Of a stretch of DNA of 64,000 nt, positions 1 to 10,436 are shown piece after piece. How positions within the stretch are numbered: the first letter of the stretch is position 1; every line of letters starts with the position of its first letter. This DNA is from Chaetoderma sp. LZ-2023a. Its lineage: Eukaryota > Mollusca > Caudofoveata > Chaetodermatida > Chaetodermatidae. Under the pieces are notes generated by a model, which saw only the letters and a list, made by a program, of their open reading frames with translations, was not told the DNA's origin and made no database searches. The stretch lies in the NCBI GenBank assembly GCA_034401795.1, contig CM067365.1, positions 7,649,907-7,713,906 on the forward strand. The letters run 5' to 3'. The translations under genes and the position numbers were made by a program.

Positions 1-80
1 TTGAGAAATGTCCCTTTGCTGGCCAAGATAAGACTATATACTGAGCCAGTTAATCTAGTGGTAAAATGTCAGAAAGTTTC
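1..80. repeat. Partial, internally deleted piggyBac-like MITE (family B)
   Basis: The sequence carries the family phrases 'ttgagaaatgtcc', a decayed 'accaagagaagacta', and 'ctgagccagt...ccagtggtaaa' that are seen intact at 1598-1827. The middle of the left arm is missing, and the window edge truncates the copy. Assignment rests on these shared phrases only. Confidence 0.5.
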
Positions 81-972
81 TGCTTTCAAGGTCACTTATA
101 TCAACATTTCTGAATATTTACAATATAATTTGACTGAAATTATAGACAGTCAGGCCAATTATTAGCTCACCTGACCAGAATTGCAAACAAATTTTACGTG
201 AAGGATTCGATAGTGCTATGCTCCAGAACCAGTTTTGTGAATTCTGATGTGGTCAATTTTTTTTAGGTGAAAATCTAAGATTTTATTAAAAATTTACCAG
301 ACATTGTCAAAATGTATCAATCCTTCTTAGCCGCTTGATGGATTACACGCAAATTTGGCCATATCATGGCACACTCCAGAACTACTATTCAGAATCTTTA
401 TTAAACAATTGGTTTTGATGAAGATCTTAGATTTTTTTTTAAGATTTACCGGAAATTGATGGATTTCAATTTTCCTTAAATTGTCAATGAGCCAATTTCA
501 ATGAAACTTTGGTGAAACAATCCTATGATCGTAGACTTCCACACTTTTAGTGAGAATTTTGATTGGTCATTTTATTTTAGCTGACCATTTTGGATTATCC
601 AAAATTTTCTAAAATATCCTCGAAACCCTCCTAAACTGCTTGGCAGATTTTCGCCCGATTGTATTTCCTGGTGATAGGCTTCTTCAGACTGCTATTCAGA
701 ATTTTTACAGGTAAAATCCTAGAATATCAATTTAAAGGCAACCATTTTCAAAAGATGTTGAATATCTTAAAATAGATTTGTCTGATAAACATCGATGCCT
801 TAGGCATTAATGGCTTCTAGCATACAAAGTATTTCAAATTCTAATATCCCAGGTGAGCGACAGACCGCTAGGCCTCTTGTTTTCAAATACTCATCCAGAT
901 TTTAAGTATAGTGTATACTCTGTAGACTATAGACATCGATTAATGACATGTAATGTATATATTCTCTAACAG
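81..972. other. AT-rich non-coding stretch, probably intron of the gene at 973-1524
   Basis: No open frame or recognisable repeat stands out. It ends in a pyrimidine-rich run and 'ctctaacag', a good splice acceptor for the exon that follows, so at least its 3' part is probably intron. Confidence 0.4.
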
Positions 973-1524
973 GAAACAACAACAGTGCCGAAGATACTTG
1001 TCCCAGAATCTCCAGGAATCACACGGACAAAAGCGCTCCAGGAGCCCTGTAAACCTGCTTCAGTGGTACCTCATTTGTCACCACGACCATTCCTGTCCAC
1101 CAATCCTTCACCGAGAGACAAAGTTCCTGTTAAAAATACTTCCAGTGATACAACCAGAACTCACTTGTCGCCACGACCATTCCTATCTACTATTCCCTCA
1201 CCACGAGAAACAGTTAGCGCTAAGCCATCATCATCACCTAACCCTTCACTGAAACAGACGGTAACAGCCCCGATGAAAAAGACGATTTCTAGTTCAACAT
1301 ATTTTTCAAATCTTAAAACAAGCGATTCTGTTTCAAATGTAAAACATTCAAAATCTATACAATATGACATTGATGAAGATGAAAATGTGTCACAAAATTC
1401 TCAATCAACACAGGCTAGTAACGCGAAGAGAAAGTTACCAATCTGGATGCAAGGAGGGGGTAGTAGTAGTCAAACAACGGGAAAACTAAGTAAAAAGATG
1501 AAGTCAAATAGTTTGTTTAGATGA
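973..1524 (+). CDS. Terminal coding exon of a protein with C-terminal Ku-binding-like motifs (candidate NHEJ factor)
   Basis: An AG acceptor at 971-972 opens a frame that runs 183 codons to TGA at 1522-1524; the preceding in-frame stop (967-969) lies in the presumed intron, so this is an exon without its own start. The protein is Ser/Thr/Pro-rich and looks disordered, with an imperfect duplicated stretch (HLSPRPFLST twice). Near the end it has KRKLPIWM (1426-1449), which fits the Ku-binding motif of the APLF/CYREN/WRN class (basic residues, L-P-x-W-M), and it ends in a lysine-rich stretch followed by SLFR (1492-1521), which resembles the basic-plus-Leu-Phe tail of XLF-type proteins. That combination suggests a non-homologous end-joining protein, possibly NHEJ1/XLF or APLF, acting in the nucleus. 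Upstream exons lie outside the window, so the gene name is not established. Confidence 0.5.
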   Translation, partial: ETTTVPKILVPESPGITRTKALQEPCKPASVVPHLSPRPFLSTNPSPRDKVPVKNTSSDTTRTHLSPRPFLSTIPSPRETVSAKPSSSPNPSLKQTVTAPMKKTISSSTYFSNLKTSDSVSNVKHSKSIQYDIDEDENVSQNSQSTQASNAKRKLPIWMQGGGSSSQTTGKLSKKMKSNSLFR

Positions 1525-1597
1525 TCCTTGCTAAGTGGGTCATGCTGTCTGATTGTGCTCCATCGACGTGCCAAGAATTTATACCTGGTGTATTTAA

Positions 1598-1827
1598 CCC
1601 TTTATCCCTCATTAGCCAAAAACACCTTCTGTAGTGGTCTGGAGAAATGTCCGTTTGCAGACCAAGAGAAGACTATTTTTGAAAATTTACAACTGGAATG
1701 ACTGGTGTGATAACTGAGCCAGTCATTCCAGTGGTAAAGTTTCTAAAATAGTCTTCTCTTGGTCTGCAAATTGACATTTTCTTTGAGAAAATTGCAATTT
1801 TTCTGAACAACTTCAAGGCTTAAAGGG
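1598..1827. mobile_element. piggyBac-like palindromic MITE (family B), best copy, in the presumed 3' UTR
   Basis: The element is flanked by TTAA on both sides (1594-1597 and 1828-1831) and has short inverted ends CCCTTTA, as expected for piggyBac-type insertions. Inside is a long imperfect hairpin: 'gcagaccaagagaagacta' near 1657 faces 'tagtcttctcttggtctgc' near 1749, around a centre that repeats 'gaatgactgg/ccagtcattc'. It has no coding capacity. It lies between the stop codon of the upstream exon and an AATAAA, so it may be transcribed as part of that 3' UTR. Confidence 0.7.
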
Positions 1828-1876
1828 TTAATGCAATGTATAAATCATGATGTGAATATTCATAGTGCTGTCTGTA

Positions 1877-1882
1877 AATAAA
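1877..1882 (+). promoter_or_regulatory. Candidate polyadenylation signal AATAAA
   Basis: AATAAA lies 353 nt after the stop codon of the exon at 973-1524, a plausible 3' UTR end. Downstream is T-rich sequence (tatgtttatctt). The hexamer is common in AT-rich DNA, so the call depends on position. Confidence 0.4.
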
Positions 1883-2039
1883 TATGTTTATCTTACAACT
1901 ACCCAGATATCTGGCTTGAATCATTGAACACCAGGCCATAAAACTTTAGGGAAATGAAACGATGTAATTGAAATCACCATAAAAAGATTTTCATTCACCG
2001 TTCTAGTGACCCATAAACAATCGAGACAACATGTAAGTT

Positions 2040-2350
2040 GTGAATCCTGTTTCTCAGTCAATCATATAACGTTATAATCAAATACGTGCCATGTAGGCTA
2101 TGCACTATGCCAGCAACATCATCCGGGCAAATTAGTTTTAAAATATTCAACAGCTTACCTGTATAGTTACCTTGAAATTGGGATTCCATGAATGTAGGGG
2201 TCAAAGTATATAAACCGATCCCAAAACGCTTAAAACGTTGACGTAACCTAGCTAGAAATTGGCGGGGCTTAGTTAGAAATAGATCCCTCTAATGGTGTCA
2301 GTCCATCACAAAACTAATCTAATATTAGCCTGGGATCAATAAAAAATAAC
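2040..2350 (+). repeat. Element E copy 1 (left hairpin arm lost)
   Basis: It shares the block 'ctcagtcaatcatataacg' with 2646 and the reverse hairpin arm 'aaaatattcaacagcttacc' with the copies at 32.4 and 34.4 kb. It then continues with the family phrase 'agctagaaattggcggggct'. The forward hairpin arm is missing; the sequence jumps straight to the loop (ccagcaacatcatccgg). Confidence 0.6.
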
Positions 2351-2639
2351 AGACGAGGTCTGCTCACATGTCCAACTATATTTGTGAAAATTAAGTCATT
2401 TTTTTCAAATGGGATAAAGCTTTAAGGTAAGATAACGCAGGCAAGTAAAGATTGGATTTGGTCAGAATACCATACATTCTCGGGCAATATCTTCTCATAA
2501 TGAGTTTATGCAGCAAATTTGCCGCAAATACTAGCAGTCGCTCTAAGAGCGCATTTGTTTGTGCTAATGTCTAGTAATGTGTTGATGGTATCTTGAAAAG
2601 CTAACATTTTGACAGCAGAGTGGTAATTAGGGTTACGCC

Positions 2640-2845
2640 AATTTGGCAGTTTCTCAGTCAATCATATATAACGTTATAATCAAATAGGCGATGTGTAGGC
2701 TGATGTCATAATCAATTAGTTCGTGAGTCGATTTAATCCGTGTTAAAGGCTTAGGAGTCTGTCAGGTTGTAGTAATTTTTTGTCTACTATTTAATAAATA
2801 TGCTGTTGAATATTTTGAAACTAATTTGACTGGCGCTTTTTATTT
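2640..2845 (+). repeat. Element E copy 2 (right half lost)
   Basis: It starts with the same 'tttctcagtcaatcatat' block as copy 1 and runs through 'tctactatttaataaatatg' into the forward arm 'gttgaatattttgaaactaa' (about 2803). The reverse arm and the right half are absent. Confidence 0.55.
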
Positions 2846-2896
2846 AATAATTGCCAATGGTTGTTTTGTCTGGCTTAAATAGTGAATGATAAAACG

Positions 2897-3028
2897 TTTT
2901 ACTGTGATCAGCGTGTATCTATCGGGCCACATGTTACTAGTTTTACTGTGATCAGCGTGTATCTATCGGGCCACGTGTTACTAGTTTTACTGTGATCAGC
3001 GTGTATCTATCGGGCCACGTGTTACTAG
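2897..3028. repeat. Three tandem copies of a 44-bp unit
   Basis: Units at 2897-2940, 2941-2984 and 2985-3028 begin 'ttttactgtgatcagcgtg' and end 'gttactag'. They differ at one visible base (cacatg versus cacgtg), so the expansion is recent. Confidence 0.9.
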
Positions 3029-4558
3029 TTTTACTACGAATACTATATATCATAAAACATTGTTTATTTTCTTTACCGTCGGGAGTTTCCTTGCGATTCA
3101 TTGGTTGCTCTCTATATAGCTATATTTATTAACCAATAATTTCGCGAGAAAGTATGTTCCCGACTTTGGAGAAGAGTACTCGAGAACACTCGTGCATGCG
3201 TCAATCTTGGCGACATACCATTCTAAATCTGTCGCTTACATGAATCAAGTGCGATACGCCGCCGCAGCATGGCTACCTATACTGTCGGCCTTGATTTGGG
3301 GATGCGCTAACAGGAGTTTAGCATTCGCGATGATATAACTCAGTTTCTGAGACAAACATTGTCTAAATCGACCAGAATCAGCCTAGATAAACTTGTGTTT
3401 TTAAGGTTTATCATAGCGCTAACTAATGACGAGGCAATGATCAATAGGTATACTCCCCTATAGGAGAATTTAGATTTACAAGAGAGTCTGTTACGAGCAA
3501 TATGTCATACATATTGCGAGTTTCCGACTGGTGTCCAAACTCAAAACTGAAGAATGAAGCCGCTAACGCATACGCGCATCGCTAGCTTTTAGAATTTTGA
3601 TCTATAGAGCGCTTACTGAACTCGCTTCATCGGCGGTCATTTCTCCCATGGTGAAGGAAGGTATGACGATATGCACTCTATAGCTATATATGTTTATGGG
3701 CTATTTCGGAAATCGGTCTCCGACGCATGCGCATCTCACTTCCTTACTAAATTTGACAATCGTTTTGCAACTTTTAGCGACTATCAAAAATATTTCCAAA
3801 GAAATTATGTATCGCAGCAAATAGCTAAGCGAAGTTGTGAATGTGTAGCAACAGGTACTCATTTGCATCACATTTTGCGATGCGATACCGCTCAAAATAT
3901 TCCCTGCGACTGTCCGTCGTTAGTCAACTTTTTCTTGAAACGACTTCTCAAGAACCCCAAGGCCGATTTCAATTATATTTGACAGGAAGCGTCCCTAGGG
4001 TATAGAGGTTCAAGTTTGTTCAAACGAAGATTTTGGCCGATCTTTAGAGATCTGTTTAAAAATCTTCTCCGAAACCACTCGGGGAATTGATTCAAAACGC
4101 ATGAAATATCATCTAGGGCAAGAGCTGAGCCAAGTTTGTTCTAGGGAACTTGATTGGCCAAATAGTTCGGTGGCCATCTTGGATGACCTAGTTTTCGCGA
4201 AAACACCTTTCTTAGAACTGCTGAATGGATCAGGATGAAATTTGGGAGATATGGTGACCGTTAAAGTTTATTCAAGGAAAGTTTATACATAGAAAAAAAC
4301 ATGGTTGCCATGAACCCATCAAAATGTAGCATATTTGGTGGCCATATTGGATTTTTTTATTTGATGGATTTCGAAGCCGAAATTGGTTTGATATAGGTTT
4401 TTCGGTATTCTGAGTTAAAATTTGCCATTTTCGAAACTGTCAGATAAACAGGTTGGCAGCCATAGTGGATCATTTTCCTGCGAACAGCTCTCATACTAGA
4501 GCAATGGGAAATTTAAAATCTCTTCTAGAGAACCACTGGGAATTACATATATTAGGTA
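3029..4558. other. No assignable gene; one uncertain short ORF
   Basis: An ATG frame at 3671-3982 (103 codons, several Cys and His) has no recognisable domain, no clear splice sites and no similar copy in the window. 4000-4450 has the texture of old interspersed repeat ('ggtggccatcttgga' appears with variants at about 4170 and 4330). I do not call a gene here. Confidence 0.4.
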
Positions 4559-4562
4559 TTAA

Positions 4563-4775
4563 CCCTTTAACACTCATATCAGCCAAAAACCGCTTCTGCA
4601 GTGGTATTGAGGAATGTCCATTTCCAGACGAAGAGAAGACTATTTTTGAAAATTTACAACTGGAATAACTGACTCAATAACCCAGCCAGGCTCGATAACT
4701 GAGCCAGTCATTCCAGTGGTCAGTTTTCAAAAATAGTCTTCCCTTTGTCTGCAAATGGGAATTTCTCACATTTGG
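4563..4775. mobile_element. piggyBac-like MITE (family B), right end missing
   Basis: TTAA at 4559-4562 is followed by CCCTTTAA and the family phrases 'cttctgcagtggt', 'gaagagaagactatttttg' and the inverted 'caaaaatagtcttc'. The centre carries a small duplication (two 'ctcgataac/ctcaataac' motifs). The right terminus has been replaced by unrelated sequence. Confidence 0.65.
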
Positions 4776-4849
4776 CAGACATGTTCCTTTTGCCAATATC
4801 CATATAACGTGAAGATGATGTGAATGGCACCTACTAATGCCAGAATTAA

Positions 4850-5072
4850 CCCTTTAACCATCATATCGGCCAAAAACGGCTTCAGCAGTGGTCTTGAAAA
4901 ATTTTCATTTGCAGACCAAGCGATTATTTTTTTTAATTTACTACTGGAATGAGTGGCTCGATAAATTAGCCAGTCATTCCAGTGATAAGTTTTCAAAAAT
5001 AGTCTTCATCTGCAAATAGATATTTTCTATGAGAAAATTTTAATTTTCTTGAAAAATTTGATGGTTAAAGGC
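4850..5072. mobile_element. piggyBac-like MITE (family B), third copy in 3.5 kb
   Basis: It follows TTAA (4846-4849) and begins CCCTTTAACC; it ends in the degraded right terminus 'atggttaaaggc'. Both hairpin arms are recognisable, with more substitutions than the copy at 1598. Confidence 0.65.
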
Positions 5073-5119
5073 ATAAGTCCCTTGTCAGATATTCAAGTGG
5101 TAGAAACCTGTGAGGAATT

Positions 5120-5345
5120 GAGGGGTGTATTTCCAGCTTCTACCCTCATTTCTAGCTAAGCCCCCCCCCCCCCCCATGCTTTGCCCGTGTTGGGATCGAT
5201 TTAATACTTTGAATCCTGAATTTCCAGGATTCCAATTTCATGCTAACTATGCAGCTAACCTGGTGAATATTTTGAAACTAATTTGACTGCGGCTGTTGCT
5301 GCCTCTGGCAGAGGAAACTAACCTAGATGATTTCTAACTGTCTAT
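5120..5345 (-). repeat. Element E copy 3 with embedded poly-C tract
   Basis: Read on the + strand it has 'tttctagctaag', a run of 15 C (5161-5175), 'tgttgggatcgat', then 'gaatattttgaaactaattt' (about 5262). These are the reverse-strand counterparts of the phrases after the hairpin in the 34.4 kb copy. The C run replaces a G+C-rich 'gcccacccc'-like spacer of other copies. Confidence 0.5.
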
Positions 5346-5563
5346 AGTATAAATATAGTTATTTCCCTTTGTGATTGCAACCAGATTGACAAATTATATT
5401 AAAAACCAGTTTCTGCTTCCAACTATGGCAGTTAAGATTGGGTGGTACCCATATACCGGTATCATACCGAAATGTGAGAGATATTAAATAAAAATAAGAA
5501 AAACTCCATAACAATACCAATGATCAGAAATATCTTGTAATTGTGTATATTATTACGCCATTG

Positions 5564-5779
5564 ACCCTCGCATTTGTTCAAGAAAATTTTAATTTTCTCA
5601 TAGAAAATGTCAGTTTGCAGACTAAGAGACAATTTTTAAAAATGTATCACTGGAATTACTGGCTTGGTTATAGAGCCAGTTATTCCTGTGGTAAATTTTC
5701 AAAGATAGTCTTATCTTGGTCTGCAAATGTGCATTTTCCAGGCCGCTGCAGAAGCTGTTTTGTGGCTTAAAGGTTTAAA
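5564..5779. mobile_element. piggyBac-like MITE (family B), diverged
   Basis: Left end CCCTCGCA, right end 'cttaaaggtttaa'. Inside are 'gtttgcagactaagag', 'ctggaattactgg' and the inverted 'agtcttatcttggtctgcaa'. The TTAA target duplication is no longer exact. Confidence 0.6.
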
Positions 5780-6454
5780 ATGGAATAAAATCAATTTGAA
5801 ATAAATGAATTGAAGAGGACTGTTGAGTGAATTTCATGTCCTACATTTGGCCTTGGTGGATAGTTGTCAGTTGTCATACTGCGACACCTGCCCGGTAATA
5901 AAGCTGAAGTCTCGCTAGGAAATGAAAGAGTTGTGGTAATTTTTTAAAATCAAGTAAATTATTCATGCTTGGAATTTGTATCATGTAATCATCTGCAATA
6001 TTGTTTTCCGGTGCCCATTTTCATTCTCTCATACCTCCCTCCATACACAATAAAGAAACTTGTCACATCTAAGTCCATCCCCTTCACTTGGTATGAGCGC
6101 CTAAATATCAAGGTTCAGTCAAATGAAATACAGAGAACTATGAGGATTCAAGAATGCTACTCTCATATTCTAATTTGCCTAAATTAATCTGTGGCAAAGT
6201 TATGAAACAAACTACGTATTTGTGTTATCAATAAGTTTCTCGGAATGTCTCGGAGCATCTTAGTTTTCAAAATTGTCTGTGTCTTTGGGTAGACCCATTA
6301 ACCCAGCTTTGGAGGGAAGGATGGGAACATGGCAATCCTATTGTCCTGGGACTCATTGGTTCTAAATTCAGTTTTGTAAATTCTGAGACATGGTTGTATT
6401 GAAGAACATATTAGTGAGTGTTTAGACGAATCAGTCTACCTCACTCACCAACAG
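5780..6454. other. No feature recognised
   Basis: AT-rich sequence without a convincing frame, repeat copy or structured motif. It lies between a MITE and element E copy 4. Confidence 0.4.
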
Positions 6455-6700
6455 AGAGTCATAGAGAGATACATTTCTAGCTTTGCCCACCCATTTTGAG
6501 CTCAGCTCCACCGATGCTTTGCTCATCGTGTTGGGATCGATCGAACCCTGAATTATCAGAATCCCAATATTACGGTAAGCTGTTCAATATTTTTCAAAAA
6601 ATCTGACTCAGCACTCAGTTAAATTAGTTTCAAAATTTTAAACAATGTTTAGTAAATAGTAAATCTATTAAAGACCTACAATTCGTATACTCGACAGACA
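6455..6700 (-). repeat. Element E copy 4
   Basis: It has 'catttctagctttgcccacc', 'tgttgggatcgatcgaaccc', then 'gtaagctgttcaatattttt' and a reverse-arm block 'taaattagtttcaaaatttt'. Order and phrases match copy 3 and, on the opposite strand, the copies at 34 kb. The hairpin loop is short here. Confidence 0.5.
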
Positions 6701-6734
6701 ATTCCAGCTTCATACAGAGTATTCTTGTCAATTA

Positions 6735-6825
6735 TGATTGTGACCGCAACCTACATGTGACGCAATTAATTAATAATTATGATGTCATATACTTAAACGA
6801 CAGATCAGGTCCATCCATTATCCTG
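6735..6825. repeat. ~80-bp repeat shared with 61148-61215
   Basis: The order 'tgattgt', 'aattatgatgtcatatactt', 'gacagatca' here matches 'tgattgt', 'cattatgacgtcagatactt', 'gacagatca' upstream of the 69-bp minisatellite. Family unknown. Confidence 0.4.
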
Positions 6826-6919
6826 ATGGAAGTAGTCTACAGCAACAAAATTTGCTGTTTCATGATGGGATAAAGGATTACCATTATTCTAATAAATGAA
6901 TGATTGACAGGTAATTTAG

Positions 6920-7716
6920 TTATATAACATTTATTCCATTTACTTCGAGAAGAAACAAATATTGCAGTTTCTTGATGTTCACAATATGGTCAATTTGTAG
7001 ATCCCCTCTCAGACAAAGTGCTTGAAGACTGCTGAGTTGTTCGAATGATTTGCGTAACTGATTCGCATTCATATGTAAATTTATGTCAATTTTTAATACT
7101 CTTAAATCCTCTAAACCACAGAATGCATTATGATGGATTGTCCGTAATTGTGGCATCTCTGATAAATGAAGGATCCAAAGGTTTGGGAGGCCTTCAAAAT
7201 TAGATTCCTTAATTTCTGAGATCAGATTGTTGTTTAAATTAAGTAATGATAGTGTTGTTGAAACTAATCTTGGAACTTTTATTAAATTATTACTTGATAA
7301 GTCAAGCTTTCTGAAATCAGTAAAATGCTTGACAATATCTTCATCAATAGTTTCGATTGCATTGTTACTGAGATCTAGGTACTTCAATATCTCAATATCC
7401 TTGAATGATGTCGTCTCTACCATTTTGATGTTATTGTCACTAAAATCCACATGGTATGACAGACGAGGTAATTTTGGAATGTAGGTCCAGCCTCTTCGTG
7501 AACAGTCTATATACATTGCGTGTTTGTAGAACTCCTTCGGTATTGTGATGCAGTGGCATGTGAATGGGCATCCAGTGAGGGTAGACATGATCAAGTCACG
7601 AAGCCACATAGATGTATGTCCCAAGAGAATAAAGCCTGCCACACAACATATACAGCCAGTTACACAAGTGATGATATTCCTGCTTAGCCATACTGAACGC
7701 ATCGTGAGCCACAATT
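6920..7716 (-). CDS. Leucine-rich-repeat membrane or secreted protein, probably incomplete
   Basis: On the - strand a pyrimidine-rich tract and CAG acceptor end at 7717, giving an exon that starts at 7716 with ATG at 7702-7700 and stops with TAA at 6922-6920 (260 residues). Residues about 9-28 form a hydrophobic segment (signal anchor or uncleaved signal). Residues 45-67 have the C-x3-C-x-C...C pattern of an LRR N-terminal cap (C45, C49, C51, C67). About eight LRRs of 22-25 residues follow, with cores such as LKYLDLSNNAI, FRKLDLSSNNL and LSLLNLNNNLI. There is no C-terminal cap, second membrane segment or TIR domain. A good donor (GTAAAT, starting at 6943) precedes the stop, so the real gene may splice onward and the last eight residues may be read-through into intron. 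Extracellular recognition or adhesion is the usual LRR role; the receptor class (Toll-like or other) cannot be told. The intron just upstream suggests a 5' UTR intron. Confidence 0.65.
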
Positions 7717-7778
7717 CTGCAAAACAATACCAAAAAAAATAGTTTATTCGAGGAAGCAAATAGGATACAGGATACACA

Positions 7779-8032
7779 CGTTATTGTCCGGAAACGGATA
7801 AGCTTTCAGATTTTCATACAATCAAGGGCAAATAACTCCGGATAAATTTGACGCAAATTTACGGAATTCGTACTTGGCCTCCGTATTCGTGTTACTTAGC
7901 GGTATGCCAAAGTTATTGTCTGGAAACGGATAATCTTTTTTAATTCATACTTTCAAGGGAAAACTCGCGGTAAATTTGACAGAATTTGTACTTCTCCGTA
8001 TTTGTATTCCAAAGCGGTATTCCAAAGCTGGG
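7779..8032. repeat. Tandem duplication of a ~130-bp sequence
   Basis: The phrases 'gttattgtc(c/t)ggaaacggata', 'aaatttgac(g/a)', and 'agcggtat(g/t)ccaaag' occur in order at 7779-7908 and again at 7909-8032. The last phrase is present a third time at the right edge. Confidence 0.7.
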
Positions 8033-8034
8033 TC

Positions 8035-9010
8035 AAATCGGTGGAGGCAAACAAGTCATATATGGTGATGGAGTAACTACTCAACCTTCCATAACTAAAG
8101 CCGTAGCGGAGCGGCAAACCCCCACCACGGTCACGGATACCCCGAGTTTCCTCGGTCTCTGCCAGTACTATCCTCAATACATCCGTCATTTTAGTGAGAT
8201 TGCATCACCATTAGTTAGGATCACCGAAAAGGATCGACCATTCGAGTGGACGAGTGAGTGTAAAGGGTCCTTTAGGGCGCTGAAGGAACATTTGACAACC
8301 GCACCAATTCTTGCTCATCCTAACCATAACCTCGATTTCATCTTAGACACTAATGCATCTGCTTATGCCATAGGTGCAGTTCTATCTCAGGTCACAGAAG
8401 ATGGAACGGAGCAGGTACTGGGTTATGGTTTTGTACACAAAACAAAATGGAGAAAGGTTATGCGACCACTAAGAGGGAATTGTTAGCTGTGGTGTATTTC
8501 GTCAAATATTACAAACACTGTACGGGCGCCCATTTACCCTACGTACAGATCACGCCTCCCTACGCTGGCTCAAAAACCTCGAAAATCCAGAGGGCCAGGT
8601 ATCGAGGTGGCAGGAATCGCTGCAGGACTAACTTCAATGTTGTTTATAGAACAGGCAAGCTGCATGGAAATGCCGATGCCTTGAGCAGAATCGGGCTCCT
8701 GGACAAACAGGAAGTGGCCACCACCGTGACACATACAACACAGCCATCTTCGGTGCTCCCAGAATTGCGGTGCGCAGAGTGGGATCCGGAGACAGTTGCT
8801 CACGAACAAGCAACAGACGCGCAAACACGAAACATATACGCGTGGATCCAGGAGGGGGTTACGTCGTCATAGGGAATCTGTTACTCCACTTTCCGCGACA
8901 GCAAAATATTACTATCAAAGTTTTGGAGAGTCATATTCAAGGTGGCATCCTCCACATTAATAACTGGATAGTGATTCCTGAGTTGTTCCGCCAACCTCTT
9001 CCCATTCCCA
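8035..9010 (+). pseudogene. pol: Ty3/gypsy fragment: end of RT, RNase H, start of integrase region (broken)
   Basis: The frame at 8035-8420 matches the gypsy element at 42.6-43.0 kb: RT-connection phrases SFLGLCQYY and RHFSEIASPL, then RNase H start ILDTNASAYAIGAVLSQV. A frameshift near 8430 moves to KRELLAVVYFVKYYKH (about 8464-8520), and further shifts precede TGKLHGNADALSR (8650-8690). Stretches such as GRPFTLRTDHASL are still readable in the intervening frame. It lacks the RT active site, protease, gag and integrase core, so it cannot be autonomous. DNA similarity to the large copy is obvious (for example 'ggtgatggagt' at both), marking it as the same family, independently decayed. In the catalytic D-x-D-A-S motif of RNase H the second Asp is Asn. 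Confidence 0.8.
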
Positions 9011-10436
9011 CCCACTTCTTGCTATTACCCCAATTATAGAGTTACCACAAGCAGAAGCTGAGGCTGCCCTGAGCCATGCATCCTGTAGTGTGGAACATAT
9101 AATAAATAGTGTTGAAGTGAAGAGGCTTGATGAAGCCTTGGCCTATTGCAGAGAACAGCAAAACCGCACAACTCGGTGTACCCTTCCAAGTCATAAAATC
9201 GCGAGACCACCCCCACTCCAACTTGCGTCTCTCGTCTATTCACCAAGTTCGGACATCACTGGTCCTGTCCATTTCACACTTTTCTCGTCGTCTGTTGACT
9301 GTCAATCTTCAGATGTGAGAGTCAGCTGTTACAGAGAAGGTGGCATCCCGCACCACAGTTACTCCCCCCCCCCCTCCGCTGGTGGTGGGCAAGGAGGCAG
9401 CCTATTCAGCAGACTCTCAGCTCGAATATTCCCGGTACTTAAAAACTATGACAGAGTACCAACCGTCGTGTAATGGGAAATAACCCTCCCCATCCAAAGG
9501 GCATCCCAGACCACAACTGCCCTACCAAGCCCAAGACCCCCCCCCCCCCCCCCCCGTGAGCAGTCAGAACATCACACCAAGACATAGAATGCCAGGAACA
9601 TACAGAACACACTTGCCAGCAAGTCTGGATATGTCAATTCATCGTTGCGCGAACACTACATACATACCCGGTTATATAGACGGTATAATGGAGACATTCA
9701 ACATCACCAACAACATGGATAGCATGCATCTAACTTTTGTAACAGAAAAAGTTAGACACCTTTTTCCGCAACATTCCTTTCCGCACGAATGCGGTGAGTT
9801 CATGACCCACCACAACCTGACTTTTCCGCAACAGCAACAGACTCGGCATTCCCCAGCTTGGAAAACTGGATCTGCCCACCTCGCATTATGCCAGGGTCAC
9901 ACAGCAACCCCGACTTCCCTACAACAAAACACCACCATCATCAGCACGAGTCAACATTTTCCGCAAACACCCCCTTATCCAGTGTGCGGAAAAACTGATC
10001 ATATGGAAAGGAGGAGTATCGCAGCCATCTACAGTACGCGCTATGGGGAAATCCCCCTCCATAGCCCCCCCCCCCCCCCCTGGAAAGATACGTAATCAGC
10101 TAAAAACAAGGACACTTCAGTCACACGTAATAACAGTCAATATTATTAAGAGAGCAGGATGCCCGCAGTCTGTCATCAGTATCAAGTAGGATTTTGCTAC
10201 CGAACGGAAATTCGATAATGGATTGATTCAAGTACGACAGCACCCGTCTTGGTCATCCGCGAGCTAAAGTAACTCTGTCCCATCTTAGGATTCGCCCATT
10301 ACAGAGTGAAATACATCATGTCCAATAAAGTTGACACCACAAGCATCGCAGTATTGCGACCCAACTGCAATAAAAAGTTTTCACACTTCACGACAGCGGA
10401 AGCAGCCACTCATATCAAACCACTTCACCAACATGA
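9011..10436. other. Unassigned, with three poly-C tracts
   Basis: C runs of about 12-20 lie at 9363-9375, 9537-9555 and 10066-10080. Frames over 100 codons here (for instance 9556-10095) are rich in His, Thr and Pro and I recognise no domain. The phrase 'tttccgcaaca' recurs several times (9765-9840), and several AATAAA hexamers lie at 10320-10380. It may be diverged retroelement sequence linked to the gypsy fragment, but that is inference. Confidence 0.35.

Noticed and set aside
3671-3982. 103-codon ATG frame as a gene
   Set aside because: No domain, no splice or promoter support; an opposite-strand frame of 64 codons covers the same bases.
4766-5996. Short frames of 70-76 codons sharing YHWN(D/Y)WL(I/G)YRA
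   Set aside because: The shared peptide only reflects the MITE hairpin sequence read in the same frame in different copies.
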